64,000 nt of DNA from assembly GCA_038380795.1 (NCBI GenBank), contig CM076277.1, positions 5,485,501 to 5,549,500 on the forward strand. The letters are read 5' to 3'. The position numbers and the translations under genes were made by a program. Source of the stretch: Pyrocephalus nanus (lineage: Eukaryota; Chordata; Aves; Passeriformes; Tyrannidae). Below the pieces are notes generated by a model. That model saw nothing but the letters and a program-made list of their open reading frames with translations. It was not told where the DNA came from and searched no databases. Shown in pieces: positions 48,031 to 60,638 of this stretch. The first letter of the stretch is position 1. Each line of letters opens with the position of its first letter.

Positions 48031-50927
48031 CAGTATCTGTTTCATTTGTCCCTAGTCTGTGTGTTGTTTTCCTTTAAAAAAATAAGTGACTGGGTCTGAA
48101 GAAATCCTGTGGAGGGAGTGAGAAATTGCTTTTCCCCTCGAGGAGCAATTGAGCCTGGTCAGGGACAGAAGCTTCCAGAGCAGAAGAAAGAACATGACAG
48201 AAAAAAGGAGTGAGACAGTCACAGCAAGGAGCTACGAGCCTGTGGCTCCAACAGTGACACTCCTGAGGGGGAGGATTGTGCAAGGACCAGGCTCGGAGGT
48301 GATGGGAAGAAAACAGAGGAGCCTCTGCCCATGCAGTGGGCAGGAGAATTTGTCTATAAGTTACTTCATTTCTATCCTGTCTCAGCTAATTTTGAGTTTT
48401 CTTCATTGGAAAGGTTAAGCATTATAATTCCTATCCTAACAGAACTTGGCTTTTTTGGATTTGTTTTGTTCTGGCTACTCTGGGCCACTCAGTAACAAGT
48501 CAAAAAAGTTACCACAATTTCCAGAGTAACTTGAAGGGTAGTTGGTTCTTCAGTGATGTTTAAGTTCTGCAGATAGAAGAGCCTGACTTCTCTGGCCCCT
48601 GCCTCTTGCTGGCAGCAGCACAAACTCGGAATGCTGCTCCTTATAGGAAGTATTAGTTTGTAACATGATAAGAGTCTTCAGTTTTAAATTCTTTTCTCTG
48701 AAACTGTTGATTATTTGCACTGGTTTCAATTACTAAGATGACATGAAAAAGCTGCAGTAAATTTCTGACAGAGCTGAGTGGAACTTGGGACAAGGGTCTG
48801 GGCTTTTCAAAGCCTTCTGTCACTGCTCTGTTCTCCCTTGCTCTTGAAGCTGACCAAGAGGCTTCCACTGAAATGGCTTGGAGCATCCAGCTCTGGCTGT
48901 CTTTTTTCCCTCAGTGACAGAGGGCATCATGTTGAAAGACCCATCACAGTTTTATGCTCCAGACAAACAAAATAATAAAGCATTTGAAGACCAGATCTCC
49001 AGCTGCTGTTAACAAGTGACTCCAGGCAAAAGAGGAGAAGCAGTGCCTGTGCAGGGGGGTGGAACTAAATCCTGTGAGATGATTCAGCTCTCTTTTGGCA
49101 ACTGCTGTGTTAGATCACATGTTTAGGTTCCCTGAAGTCCCTATGGGCTATTCCTCATACAATTCCTGGAACGCTTTTCCTTAACTAGTTCTACATTATT
49201 ATATAGAGATCTACCACAGCTTTCTTACAGCAGCTAGTCCTTAGTTTCCAGTCTCCTTATTAAGAACTTTATCCATCTGATAGTAATGTCATGGTTAAGA
49301 CACTTAAACTTATGGTGAGTATCATAAAAGATAAAATTAGCATTTTCTCTCCACAGCATTAACTGGTTTTGCTTTAATTCTATTTAATTCAATTGAAGAG
49401 AACTTACAATTTCCTTATTCAGTGTGCTTGTAGCAAGCATGCGTAGAGCCCTTCTCAAATCTCGTTCACAAAGCCTAGCCATGATGATGATGATGGCAAT
49501 TTCCCTATATGGACTGTAAGTACCTGAATAGTTTACTTGCACATCCTTCACCTGGAACTATCAAACTCTTCCCTGCCTCCACTTCCTCCTTCATGTTTAA
49601 TCTGTTCTCCCCCCTTTCTTAAGTCCCCAGCCCGATGTGAGTGAGAGCAGGACCTGTATTTGAACTGAGCACACAAGCTATCTAGTAATGTAGTGCCAGA
49701 GACATCACATTAGGGAAGGTTATTACTTTTTATCTGCTAATCTAAAATATTTGGTAAACTGATAGAGCCTGAGAGATTAGGGAGGCCATGAGAGTATTTC
49801 TTTTTTGCTGCTAAACTTGCTGCAGAGCATTTCTGCACCCTTCATAAAAAGTGTGTGCTTGGTTCTTTCAGTTATGTTACTAAACCTCTCAACTTGCTAG
49901 AACTTCCAGGGCTGGGTTCTGGTCACGGCTCCCACCTTCGTCTTGCCCATTAGTATGAAGACAGCATTAAAAATTCTAGCTCCTCTAATCTGCAAATAAT
50001 TGTATAACATGAGAAGCAAAACAGAGTGGAACTTCCAAAGACATGGCCTGAGGAGAATTCAGCTGCATCCTTCCCTATCTTCACAAGCATCTTACAATGG
50101 AATTCATTACGTTCCAGGGGTTTATACCACAAATTACCTGAGCTGATATTTAGAATATTTGACTGTGTATTCAGCAGCAGCAATATTAAATGTAGCAGCA
50201 TCAAAAATTATGGCAGTCTCTGCAAAGAAATAAGAAGGCCACTGGAATTCCAAATGCACAAAGTGGCTGTTAAGGGTCAGTACCAATCTCTTCACAGAAA
50301 TACACTTCACCTCTTGCTTTCTGATCAGAGACTGATTGGATCCCTTATTCTTTTATTCAAGATGGAAGCAAAAATCAGACCCAGCTTGATTAACTGCAAA
50401 ATAAGCACTGGATAAAATTAGAACAACTTCTGTTTATTCTTTTCTCAAACACCTTTAAATGTGGGCTTGATCCCCTTCCACAGAAAGGAGTGTTGAGACT
50501 GTGTGACAGGTGCTTTTACTCCTTATTGCCTGTCTGCTTTGCCACCTACACGCATCCTCCTGCCAGCAGGTGCCTCAGAAAGGTGTGTCTGAGTCCCAGC
50601 CATAAATTCACTGAAAATCTGAGATATGAAAATCCCATGAGAGCAGTGAAACAGCCTGTGCTGTCAGCACAGCAATTAAGCTGTCAGGGTTCTGATGTCT
50701 AATGCTTTTTACACGATCATTAACTCTTTTGGTTCCTCCTCGCATCTATCAAAGTTTTACTGTGAACTGTAAGATACCACCGGGAACTTTACCAGCCCAG
50801 AGTCAATAATTTGAATTTCAGGTGGCATTGCTCTCCTCTGACTACAAGCTGGTTCATCTTTCACTTCTAATTCAGTATTCCATGGCCCCTTCAGTTTAAT
50901 TGACAAGGGTTTATAGGCTCCTCTCTG
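48031..50927. other. unique non-coding sequence
   Basis: No gene is recognised. A CR1-like word series (GCAGGGGGGTGGAACTAAAT at about 49053-49072) may be a sense CR1 remnant but is too short to call firmly. An ATG/GAT trinucleotide run lies at 49481-49495. Confidence 0.45.
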
Positions 50928-50960
50928 ACAAACTTCTCAGACAAACTTCTCAGACAAACT
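50928..50960. repeat. 13-bp tandem repeat, 2.5 copies
   Basis: ACAAACTTCTCAG occurs at 50928-50940 and 50941-50953, with a partial third copy to 50960. Copies are identical, indicating a recent slippage or duplication. Confidence 0.9.
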
Positions 50961-51868
50961 ACATTATGATTTAAATTGCAGGAATAACAACGTAGCAGAA
51001 AACAAACAGACCTATATAAGAGGACAGAAAAAATTTGATATACATTTAACATGTTACCATCATAAATGGTTATAGGCCAGTCTTGGATCATGAGACATTT
51101 TACTGGGTGCTCTACAAACAGAAAAAAAGTTTTCTGTCTCGAAAGAGTTCATGACATAAAACACAGAGTCCAGCATATAGTCTCTGTATGGCCTACATGG
51201 ATAATTCATCTTTGGGAATTTGTCTGGCAGTGGCAGCCTCTTCCTGGCCACGTGGTTTTCCAGGTGTTTTCAGTGCTCAGCTGGAGATCTGCGTGCTCTC
51301 TAAAACCACATGGGTAGTACAGTAGCTCTGCAAACACACGCACAGCAGACTGGGCACTTCAGACATATCACCCACTTAGTAAGAGTCCTGACCACAAGGA
51401 ATGTCAGATGATGGAAAAGTCATGGGACAGAGCCCCACTCTGCCACAGCAATACAGACACAGATCCATAACCAGAACCCCTGAGCTGTTGCTCCCCAGTG
51501 AGCTGAGGAAGAGCTCTGGTGGCAGCACAGTGGCATCTGAGGGAACACTGAGCATAGTGAGGGCAAAGAAAACTAAGGTGTCACCATCTGTTCTACAGTT
51601 GTTAAGAAGCCTGAGAAAAACCACGTTCATTTTTGCTTTACATAGGAAAATCCCTAATCTCAGAGTTTGGGTTCGTTTTTTCTAAATATTTGGACAAAAA
51701 TGTCCATTTAGAGATGAAATCTCAGTTCTGCAATTTTAAGTGATAGATACACTGCCAAACCATGGGTGAAGGAGGCTGTGTGAGGGGAAAAAAAGAACAG
51801 GGGGAGTGAACAAGGGCATCCCATGTGACTGCATAATTGTCATGGCATCAGGGTGTGGAAAGGATGAG
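50961..51868. other. unique non-coding sequence
   Basis: I see no gene or recognisable repeat; short open frames overlap on both strands. Confidence 0.5.
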
Positions 51869-51976
51869 CAGTTCCCTCTTCCTGGAGAAGGGAAATGGTG
51901 CAAGTTCCATTCAAAGTCAGGTCAGTTCCCTCTTCCTGGAGAATGGAAATGGTGCAAGTTCCATTCAAAGTCAGGT
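51869..51976. repeat. 54-bp tandem duplication
   Basis: Two adjacent 54-base copies (51869-51922 and 51923-51976) differ at one base (AAGGGAAA versus AATGGAAA). Near identity points to a recent duplication. The unit is 18 codons, so the local 69-codon open frame runs through both copies, but that frame has no recognisable product. Confidence 0.95.
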
Positions 51977-54900
51977 CTACTAAAGCACCCTGCTCGATAT
52001 CCAGCGAAGCAGTAGATACTGGACTTGTATTTTATACATCCCAGATGAGAGGTGGAATGAACGGATTGTCCAGCACAGGGGAAGACAAACACACAAGAGC
52101 AAACACTCCCCTCTTACCTCTCTCCCTCTCTGTCAACTAACAGGTTCCATGAAATGCCTCAGTCAGCACGTCCCAAAGATAAACAGCTGGGGTCTGATCC
52201 AATAGGATTTATCCTAGGAAGTGTTCCTTATTACCCTTCTGTAAGAGATCAGGACAATACCTTTCATTCTGGAAATATCTTACATCAAAAAGCCAAAGCG
52301 CCCAAGTTGATCCTCAGCCAGAGTGAGAAAATATTGCTTCTGTAAAGCCAATTGAGCTAAACAACTGGAGTGCCAGAAAATCTGGATAAGAAGATTATTT
52401 TTCTATACGAGCTCTGAGAGGACTGAGATGATTATCTTTTTAAGGATCCATTTGAAATTGAAGTGACAAAGCTCTTACAGGACCAGGCCCTAAGTGCCAG
52501 AAAAACGCTGCTGCTACTACCCAGCCTTGCCCTTTGTGAATCCATTTAAGGATTGCTTTCCAAGGACTTTTTTGGCCATTGCTATAATGGGTGAGAAATT
52601 CCTTAGAGCGTAAATTCTTGTATGCAGTTGTTGAGTTTGGGGTTTAGTTGTGACTAATGGCACTCAGCTGAAGCTGACAAAAGCTGTATATAATGCAAAG
52701 CAGAGCCCAGCAGTGAGGCAATGGGCAATAGTGTGAACCGAGTACAGAGGGAGTGTGAAACTGAAAAACCTCCTGCCAGTCAAAATGAGATTAAAAAGGG
52801 TTAAACGGCAAAGGAAGTTTTGGTAAGATTCACACCAAACCTGGGGGTGGGAAAAACTGCTCAGCTTTTTGCTGCAGAGTTTACCTCAAGGTGTTACTCA
52901 TCAGTCTCCCATCCAGGGCTGTTCAAAGCTTTCTTAGAAAGCACCAAATGCAACAGCTAAAAACTCCAGGACTAACAATATAATGGGGATCTAAGATTTG
53001 CTTTCACCTGAATTCTTTGACCTCAGGTGAAATTCTGAAGAAAGCTGCTATTTTCTGTGCCATATGCCATGTAACACAGGATTCCCTGCTTGTGAGCCTA
53101 GCTGGTTCTTCACATGGAGAGAAACTTTCCCAGAGGTTCTGCCTTTGTCCCTTGCCAGCTCTTTCCATGTGCCAACAGGCTGAGTTCCTCATGCCTCCTC
53201 CAAACTCTCCCTACAACAGGTGTTCTGCCCTCCAAATTCATGTGAGCTGCTACATCTTTCCTTTTGAGCGTCACATTGCTCAGAGATTTGTTTAAGCACT
53301 GGCTTGTCAGAAGAGCACAGAAAAGATTAGAACCCTGCAGTCTGTCATGACTCATTCCTGTGGAAAAACAAGGGTCACATCTTAGAAATGTGGCACTCTC
53401 CAAATCAGCCTCTTCTTCCCTCTTTCTGTTACTGGTGTGGATTCAGGATGTGGTTTTTCACCCTCAACACTTTGACTACTCCTCTTGCGCTGGTTGTTTG
53501 TATGATGGTTACAAAAAGGTTTGGTGACGGTAGGAGACCTTCCCACATCCTCTCTGGGCACACCTCTGCTTCAGCAGGCTGAGAAACAGATTTGGGTCCT
53601 GGAAACCAGCCTTTTTGTCCTGGTGCTACTGAGTCGTGAGAAAGGGATTCCTTCATGTCTGCTCTACTTTCATCGTTAATCTCCTGGATATATTTACTGT
53701 TGACTCAGCCTTATATTTATCTTATTAAACATGAAGATCTGTTTCTAAATTTATACTTTCCCCTCAAGCTGTTTTTCCCCTTTAAAACCCCCTTTCTTCT
53801 CAAATCCTGGAAAGAACTCCCTATCACTCACTCTTCTCTCTGACTTCACACTGAGAATTTTCTACTGTTGCACTGCAACCAAACACACTGTTTGCACGAC
53901 GACAACAGATGTGGGTGTCAACAACCATGAACTTCAGGTGATTGCATCTTTTTATTTCCAGGGGTTTCTTATCAACAAGCAGCATTTGTCTACTGACCTC
54001 GGGCCTGCCATGTTGTAAAGCCCGGCAGTGAGCCCAGTCCTTGAGGCTGGTCTGTGTTCAGACAGAGGCACTGGCTTTGCATTGCAGGTGCTGCTGGAGC
54101 TCAGCTCAAGCCCATTGGTCATTGAGCATAGCTGCAAATTCAGGAATCACACCACTGGCACCTCCTTTGGGATTGTGCATTCACTGGCAAGACCTTGGAT
54201 TTGTTTTGCAGACAGCACTTCTTAACGGGAAATTCCAGGATTCTTGGTCACTGTGCCTGGTGCTGCTTTATTTCAGGGGATGCTGCTGTGGCACTGGGAC
54301 ATAATATGGCATAAGATAATTTTCCACATGTTGCATTCCTGCTGGTAAAACAAACATCAGCATCTCCACTTTCTAGACCATTTCCCATGGCACACATGCC
54401 AGAGCACCATGGATGCTCTAGGATGAAGCCTTTAAAGGGTCCTGTGCTTCAGAAAGAATGGAATGCATAAGACCCCAAAATACCAGTGTGATTACAGCAG
54501 GAGGCCAAACCCTGACTGCAGGAAGATTCACTGAGAACAAATCTTACACATGAGGTTGAAATATCTGTACCTAGTTGTCTAAGGATTTGGCTGCAATTAC
54601 ACACTAAGAAAAGCAACATTACAGAAGTCTGAAGTCAAACATTTTGAACTTTGGGAGTCAGAGAAGCTGAAATGTCGGTACATAAATTTAATGTCACTGT
54701 TGGGAAAGAGCTGCAGAAGGCTGGAATTGGCCTGTGGCTGCCAACCCCCTAATTATAAAGTCACCTACCCTTCATCTGCTGTACCACAGGAACGTAAGTA
54801 TGAACATCCTCACTCTGCTCCAAGTAAAACACATTTGTTGCAGCCACCACGGCAGCACTTGAGGACCACAGGTCTCTTTCCCTAATTCGTGGTTTACTCT

Positions 54901-55853
54901 TTGTTTGAGGGCAGGACCTTCCACCTCCATCCCAGGACACTGAACCAGTCCATAAGGAATGTCATGCCCTTTGTCCAGCACCATGGAACCCTCCATCCTG
55001 GCTGTGTCCAGTGAGAGAGGGATCAACAACCCTAATCATTAACATCAACAAACTATCATCACAATTAAATTTAAATAAGATGTCTTGTACCACAATCACA
55101 AGCATCACCTTATCCTCATTTGAACCAATAGTAGGTAAACAATGAAAGCATTCGGGGGGAGCTGCAAGAAGGAGGAGAAACAAAACTGAAAGGCCAGAAC
55201 TGAGGAGGCGTATTTTGCAACGGCAATTTATAAGCACAAATTCTAATTAATGAGAACCATAGAGAGCCTGAAGGAAAGGCCAAGGCAAATCCAACCACTG
55301 CCAGTAGAATGAGGAAAAACCCCTAGAATGCAGAGTGTCTGGTCTGGCTTTTGATTACATTTGCTGTTCTTGTTGTTTGCATCAGCTTAACTTTAATTGC
55401 TGGTTGCTGTGTTACTGTGGCTTCAGTGTGATTTCCCACAAACCAGGATTTCATCTAAAAGGCTTTTCAGCCAGGTGGGGCAGGAGGAATTCTATTAAAG
55501 GAGACGGGAAAGGAACTATACAATTCTAAGGAAACACGCTTTCAGTAATTAAAGACAAATTAAGTATCATTTGTGTGTATGTAAATGAGATGTTAAATCA
55601 TATAAATCTAAACTGTCTGATCCCAAGTGTCTAATAAGAAAGCCAGAGATCAGGGCTTTAGAGTGTTGGGAACTGCATGTGTATAGACATCTGTAGATAT
55701 GCATAATCCAGATATGCATGCATGTACATATGCATATACCAGGTATATTTAAGCACGTACCAGATGACACATCAGAAACCTGTGCTAATTTTTATCCTTC
55801 TATATTGCCTTAAATGCTGCTTCAAGCTGTAACAGTGCATCGAGTGGATCATA
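51977..55853. other. unique non-coding sequence
   Basis: No gene is recognised. A strong donor AAC|GTAAGT near 54793 lacks a convincing acceptor upstream. Confidence 0.45.
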
Positions 55854-56450
55854 TTGAAATACACAGAAATGAGAATAGAGTATTGCTTTGAATCCCTGAT
55901 GCTTGTGATGGCCTTTAATACCATCCTAAAGAGAGTAAAACGAAAAATCACCCATTGCATCAGTATTTCTGCTTATATTCTCTCAGTTACAGGTGAATTT
56001 TCAGGAGTGATGGGAATTATTGCAGCAATTGTCAGGTATAAAACGATACTCAGGTTGCAGGCAGTTACAAGAATGATGCAAAATCAGGAAATCAGTTTTG
56101 TTCAGCTTGTAGTTTTGATCTATCTGCCTTTTGATTTTTCAAATCCACCCCCTCACCCTTCCAAGTTTTGCATCAGATTTCATATTGTCACCCCCCCAGG
56201 AGGTTTTTGCATCATGTTTCATATTATCAGCCCCCCAGGAAATACAGAGGGAGACAATATTATTCTGCAGGTGCTTATTCACACTTCTGGCTGCTTCAGA
56301 ATCTCCAAATCAATCCTAATTCTGCATTTTCCCAGCGTATCAGTTCTGCTGTATCCCATCACATGCTCCTCTTCCCACAGCTTTCTCTTGTTTGGTTCCA
56401 TTAATCCTCTCCACAGACAGTGTTGCAATGAGGATGAACATAAAAAGTGA
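55854..56450 (+). other. 198-codon open frame, doubtful
   Basis: The longest open frame outside the CpG island, in AT-leaning DNA where stops should be frequent. The predicted product has several hydrophobic stretches and a basic segment (ILKRVKRKI) but no domain or signal peptide I recognise. It contains a 39-bp in-frame duplication giving two FCI-FHI-PPG blocks. There is no Kozak-like context or promoter evidence. A chance frame is the more likely reading. Confidence 0.12.
56167..56244. repeat. 39-bp imperfect tandem duplication
   Basis: TTTGCATCAGATTTCATATT (copy 1, from 56167) recurs as TTTGCATCATGTTTCATATT (copy 2, from 56206), each followed by a C run and AGGA. A few substitutions separate the copies, so it is older than the 54-bp duplication at 51.9 kb. 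Confidence 0.85.
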
Positions 56451-59400
56451 TCCCAGAAAATCTCAGAAGTAGGGAAGGGGAGAAGTGAACTTGCCCTAGA
56501 TTTTGTTTTCTCTTTTTGTAAGAAAGTTCCCCAATGGGATGTTCCTGAAGGAATGCCTGCCTTGTCATTAAGCTGGGAGTTTACCCCCAGGTAGGTCTGA
56601 TCTATTCCAGAGGGTAAAAACTTCTAACAGGACAAGTTGTGACTCGGTCCAGCCAAATCCTGCCACTCACAAAACAAGGCAATAAATCATCAGCATTTAC
56701 AGCAGTGCTGTCGTTCCCTGGGCAAGAACTGTGTGGATCATAAACCGCCCTGCTGGAATCACAGACCATTTATATTCCAGATACTGAACATAAAGAGCAA
56801 CTTCAGAAATGTCAGTATCACTGTTTCCATCAGCATAGACAAGTAATGCTTACAAGAATAAAAATGAAATAAGAAACGTTGAAAATAATTGAGTTGACTG
56901 AGGAATGCAACGAGATGAGGAATGAAGCACTCAGCACACAGATGACTCAAAGCTGATGGAAACAAACTAGTCAAATGAATACTTGCCAGCAGTATTCACC
57001 CAGCTCTTGGCCAGATAACTCATGATTTTGTTCTCAGTTTGGCAATATTTTAGTATTTTTCTAAACGTGATCCTCCAGAAGTGTCCAGCTGGTTCTTGGA
57101 CATACTTTTACAGTTCAGACTCAATCCTGCACAGGATCTGTCCAACATGTGATGTCCACAGCAGGAACACATTTGTTTCTGCCAAGATGATGCATGTTTT
57201 GTCTATCTTCAGCCATTCTCACAAACCACATTAAACTCCTCACTCACCCATAGGCCTGTGAGTGGCACATTGGCCTCTTCCACCATGTAAATGTAGAAGC
57301 TAACAGAAACCCTCGTGTTGCCCTTAAAAAATCCAGTCTTCATAAAGTGTGATACTTAGAGTCAATCTTAAAACTGCAGTTACAGAAGGTAAAGAACACA
57401 GCCCATCAATTGTCATCACTGGAATATCTTAAGTCTTTGAACCCAGTGAAAATATGAGAAGGGGCTGGCTGGCCATATTTCATCCCTGCCCTTGGCTGCA
57501 CCACTGGTGGGGCAAGAGCAAGTCTTGACACAGGTCTCAGCTCCCCCGGCTGTTTTGCTCTCCCAGCTACCAGCAGGTCCAGGCATGGGTTGTTTCTTTG
57601 TGTACAAAGGGTGGTATTGATGGAAACAAACAGTTGAGGCTCGTGAGACAAGTTCTTCAGGTGGCTTATGGGAAGGTGCTTGGGATTTTCCCTGTTCCTC
57701 TTCCTGCTCTTTGTTGGAACTGACTCCCTCTATCCTCGGCAGAATGTACCTGAGAGTCACTCCAGCCCAGAAATGCCAGTACTGTTTCTACTGGAATTCA
57801 GTGGCTTGTGAGAACTGCTACTAGAACTTTATCCAGACATGGCTGATTTTGCAGTTTAAGCCAGATGCTCAGTAAAAAGGGTTTTCTCTTTCACCTTCTT
57901 GGGTTTTCTCTCACTGTAATTCTTTTAGCCATAATTTCCACAGATCTAATTCATCATCTCCCTAATGAAACCTTTTGCATCATAAATTATTTGCACCTTT
58001 AAATTGTTTTGCCATAAATTCCAATCTGAAGCTTTATTAGTTTACACTGACATGACTCAGATAGAAAGGGCTATCCCTGTTCTGGACTGACCCTAATAAT
58101 TCTTAGTCCTTACATTACCCCAGTGACATTTTAACGTGACTGGTAATATTGTTTGGCCACAACATGCCTTTCAGAAGGGTATCCAGTATTCCACAGAAAA
58201 CAAGTCATGGAGAACCTTCCTCTGTGTTTGACAGTTCCAGTGGTTTCAACAGTCACTGCTAAAACATTCTCTCTGATATCTGGGTGTCTGCCTTCATCTT
58301 TTACTCAGTTCTTGTTTTACTCAACTTTGCATCCTAAATATTCTCTTTACTCTTTTTCCCCCTCCAAATTTCTTTTGTACCATGTTTGGAAACTGGAGGC
58401 AGAACACAGTACAAAGCTCCTGAGGTAAGGGGTGGGTGTACCCCTGCCAGCCAGCCTTGGGACATGAGCCCTTGTGCTCAATATCCCACACAGCAGGGAG
58501 CAGGAGGATAACCCACGTGCCAGCACATCTGTTCCAGCTGGTTCCACACCATGTGCAGTTACACCTCAGGTATGAAACTCTGCCCTACTTCCACATGTTC
58601 AGGGAGCAGTGAGAACAGACACCTCACTGGTGTGACCAAGTGAAAAACGGGAAATGCTGGAGGTGTGTGCAGGAATATCTGAAGGACACACAGAGGTCAG
58701 CTACTTGACCCCATAAATTAGATGACATTTGATATGCCAGCAGAGTATTTTCTTTAAAACAGCTCTTAGGGAACACACAGACTGAAACATTTCAAACTTA
58801 TTTTGTAACTGCTACAGAGTCCTGTAAGGCCTCCTATAGCCTCTGAATGGCAGTAATTTCCAGTGACTAAATGATTCTTAATCATACAGCTACAGTTCTT
58901 GGGTGATAATGTTTATTCACTGGGAGTTACTTTGGAGTTTTAGTATGACATCATATATTCCAGCTGTAGAGACAATAGACCATGACTTTTTTCCTTTCTT
59001 TATTTAATGTGGACTGGAGATGTCTAAGGTCAGGTCCTCTAAGGAGAATTTGGCCTTTAAAGTTTTTTGTTTCAGACTCTGATTCCAATTATAGTTGTAG
59101 TTCCACCCAACTTGAGTGGTTTTTTGTAAAAAATAAAATTATGCAGTAAATTAATTTCTGGTTTAAATCAGTGGATGTGCACTGGGATAAATTTGGCTCA
59201 GTGCAATAGTGATGGCAAAGCAGCTAAGCCACATGATTTACTATGCTAAATACAAAGGCTGGATCTAACTGTTTCTCCCAATCCTTTTTTCTAGACATAT
59301 GAAAGTAAGAAAACAAACAAGAGATCTGCCTGGCAGAAGAAATAAAGCTCTATCAGAGATGTCACACGCTGACTGATGATTCTCATATTCTTCATATCTG

Positions 59401-60561
59401 TTTTTTCTCTTTGAAATACATATAGAGTACAGTTGTCTCTGCCTTGATCCACAGCAGATTATGTTAAATTATCCATATTTCTAATAAGCAATATAAATAA
59501 TTAGGCAACAGTACATGACAAGAAAATTACATTTTGAGCTACTGCTGACATGCCTTTGGTGTTGTTGGCAGAAGCACATTATTGTGAAATGGAAATTAAG
59601 TTAAAAACCCCAGTGAGAAGAACTGGAGAGAGTACAGCACGTTCAGTGCCAGGTGGTGCTGCTGTGAGAGTGGATTTCCTGGGAGCAGGTCCTGGAGTCC
59701 CTGCTCGACTTCCAGCAGGAGTACAGACCCCTGCAGATCTGCTGAGCACCCACCAGTCCTCCTGGCCTGGACTGTAAAGCTTGCCCCAGAGAGTTCAGCT
59801 TTGAGAAGAGTGCATGAGACCTGAGAGAAATGGAGAGCAAGTGTTTGTTCAGAAAGTTCTGTTTCCATTTTAAGCCACAAGGCCACACTGTAAATAAACA
59901 GTGAGGACAAGCCAAGGCCATCATTACATGAGTAAAAGTGTATAGAATTGGGTATTTCTGCTCATGACCTTACATACCACCACCCCCCCTCAAAAACAAA
60001 AGGAAAGAAGAGTCTGAACAAACAAGAGTTCAAACACCGCAGCTACTCGTCAGCAGGGCAGTGGACAATTATCCACTGCATGCTAGTCCTGCTTTTAATC
60101 ACCACAAGTCCTGTGAATGCTGCCTACAATGTTATTCCCCTCCCAAAACTGTCACGGATGTTGATCCTCTAAGTGTGGTCAGCAAATGGTCTAACACTTT
60201 CCTGCCCCCAGGACCAGAAGGGATGATTCAGCAAAGCTGGTGTCTGCAAGATGCAACATTGCATTCTGTGCTTTCCTCCGCTAGGAAAACATCTCTGAGG
60301 CTCTCAAAAGAGCAGGAAAAGCTTCATTCATCTTTTCTCTGCACTGGTCTCAAAAGCAGGCCAGAGACACGAGTGAAGGGCCTGCCATGGAATGTTCTGT
60401 GTCAGGGTTCCCATGGAGGAGTAGCAGCCTCATGGTGATCTGTCTCCCAGTGACACCCCAAACCATGGCAAGCAGCAGCAACACGAGAATGCAAAGGCAG
60501 GGACAGCATCACATCACCCTAGTGGGCTGTTTCAGTAGGTTTTGGTGAAAAAGAAAAGGGA
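56451..60561. other. unique non-coding sequence
   Basis: No gene is recognised. A strong acceptor-donor pair at 59295-59304 encloses only 10 nt. A donor GAG|GTAAGG at 58425 has no adequate acceptor. AT-rich sequence at about 59050-59280 shows no recognisable element. Confidence 0.45.
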
Positions 60562-60638
60562 AACCCTCCCCCACGGCAGGGAGTGGAACTAGATGATATT
60601 TAAGGTCCCTTCCAACATAAACCATTCTGATTCTATGG
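60562..60638 (+). repeat. CR1 LINE 3' terminus, sense
   Basis: GGCAGGGAGTGGAACTAGAT, GATATTTAAGGTCCCTTCCA and AACATAAACCATTCTGATTC lead into a TTCTATGG end, the standard avian CR1 3' UTR with its short terminal ATTCTATG-type repeats. It is the clearest indicator of a bird genome in the window. Only the terminal 75 or so bases remain; the right edge marks the original insertion end. Confidence 0.88.

Noticed and set aside
49045..49100. CR1-like GGGGGGTGGAACTAAAT stretch
   Set aside because: Only about 20 bases agree with the CR1 3' UTR and the terminal repeat is missing.
58380..58430. GGRTQYKAPE reading before a GTAAGG donor, resembling the APE motif of protein kinases
   Set aside because: There is no proper acceptor, no DFG or other kinase motif nearby, and the same bases read differently in the longer open frame; a ten-residue chance match.
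59295..59304. 10-nt microexon between CTTTTTTCTAG and GTAAGA
   Set aside because: It would shift any frame, has no partner exons, and such close site pairs arise by chance in AT-rich DNA.
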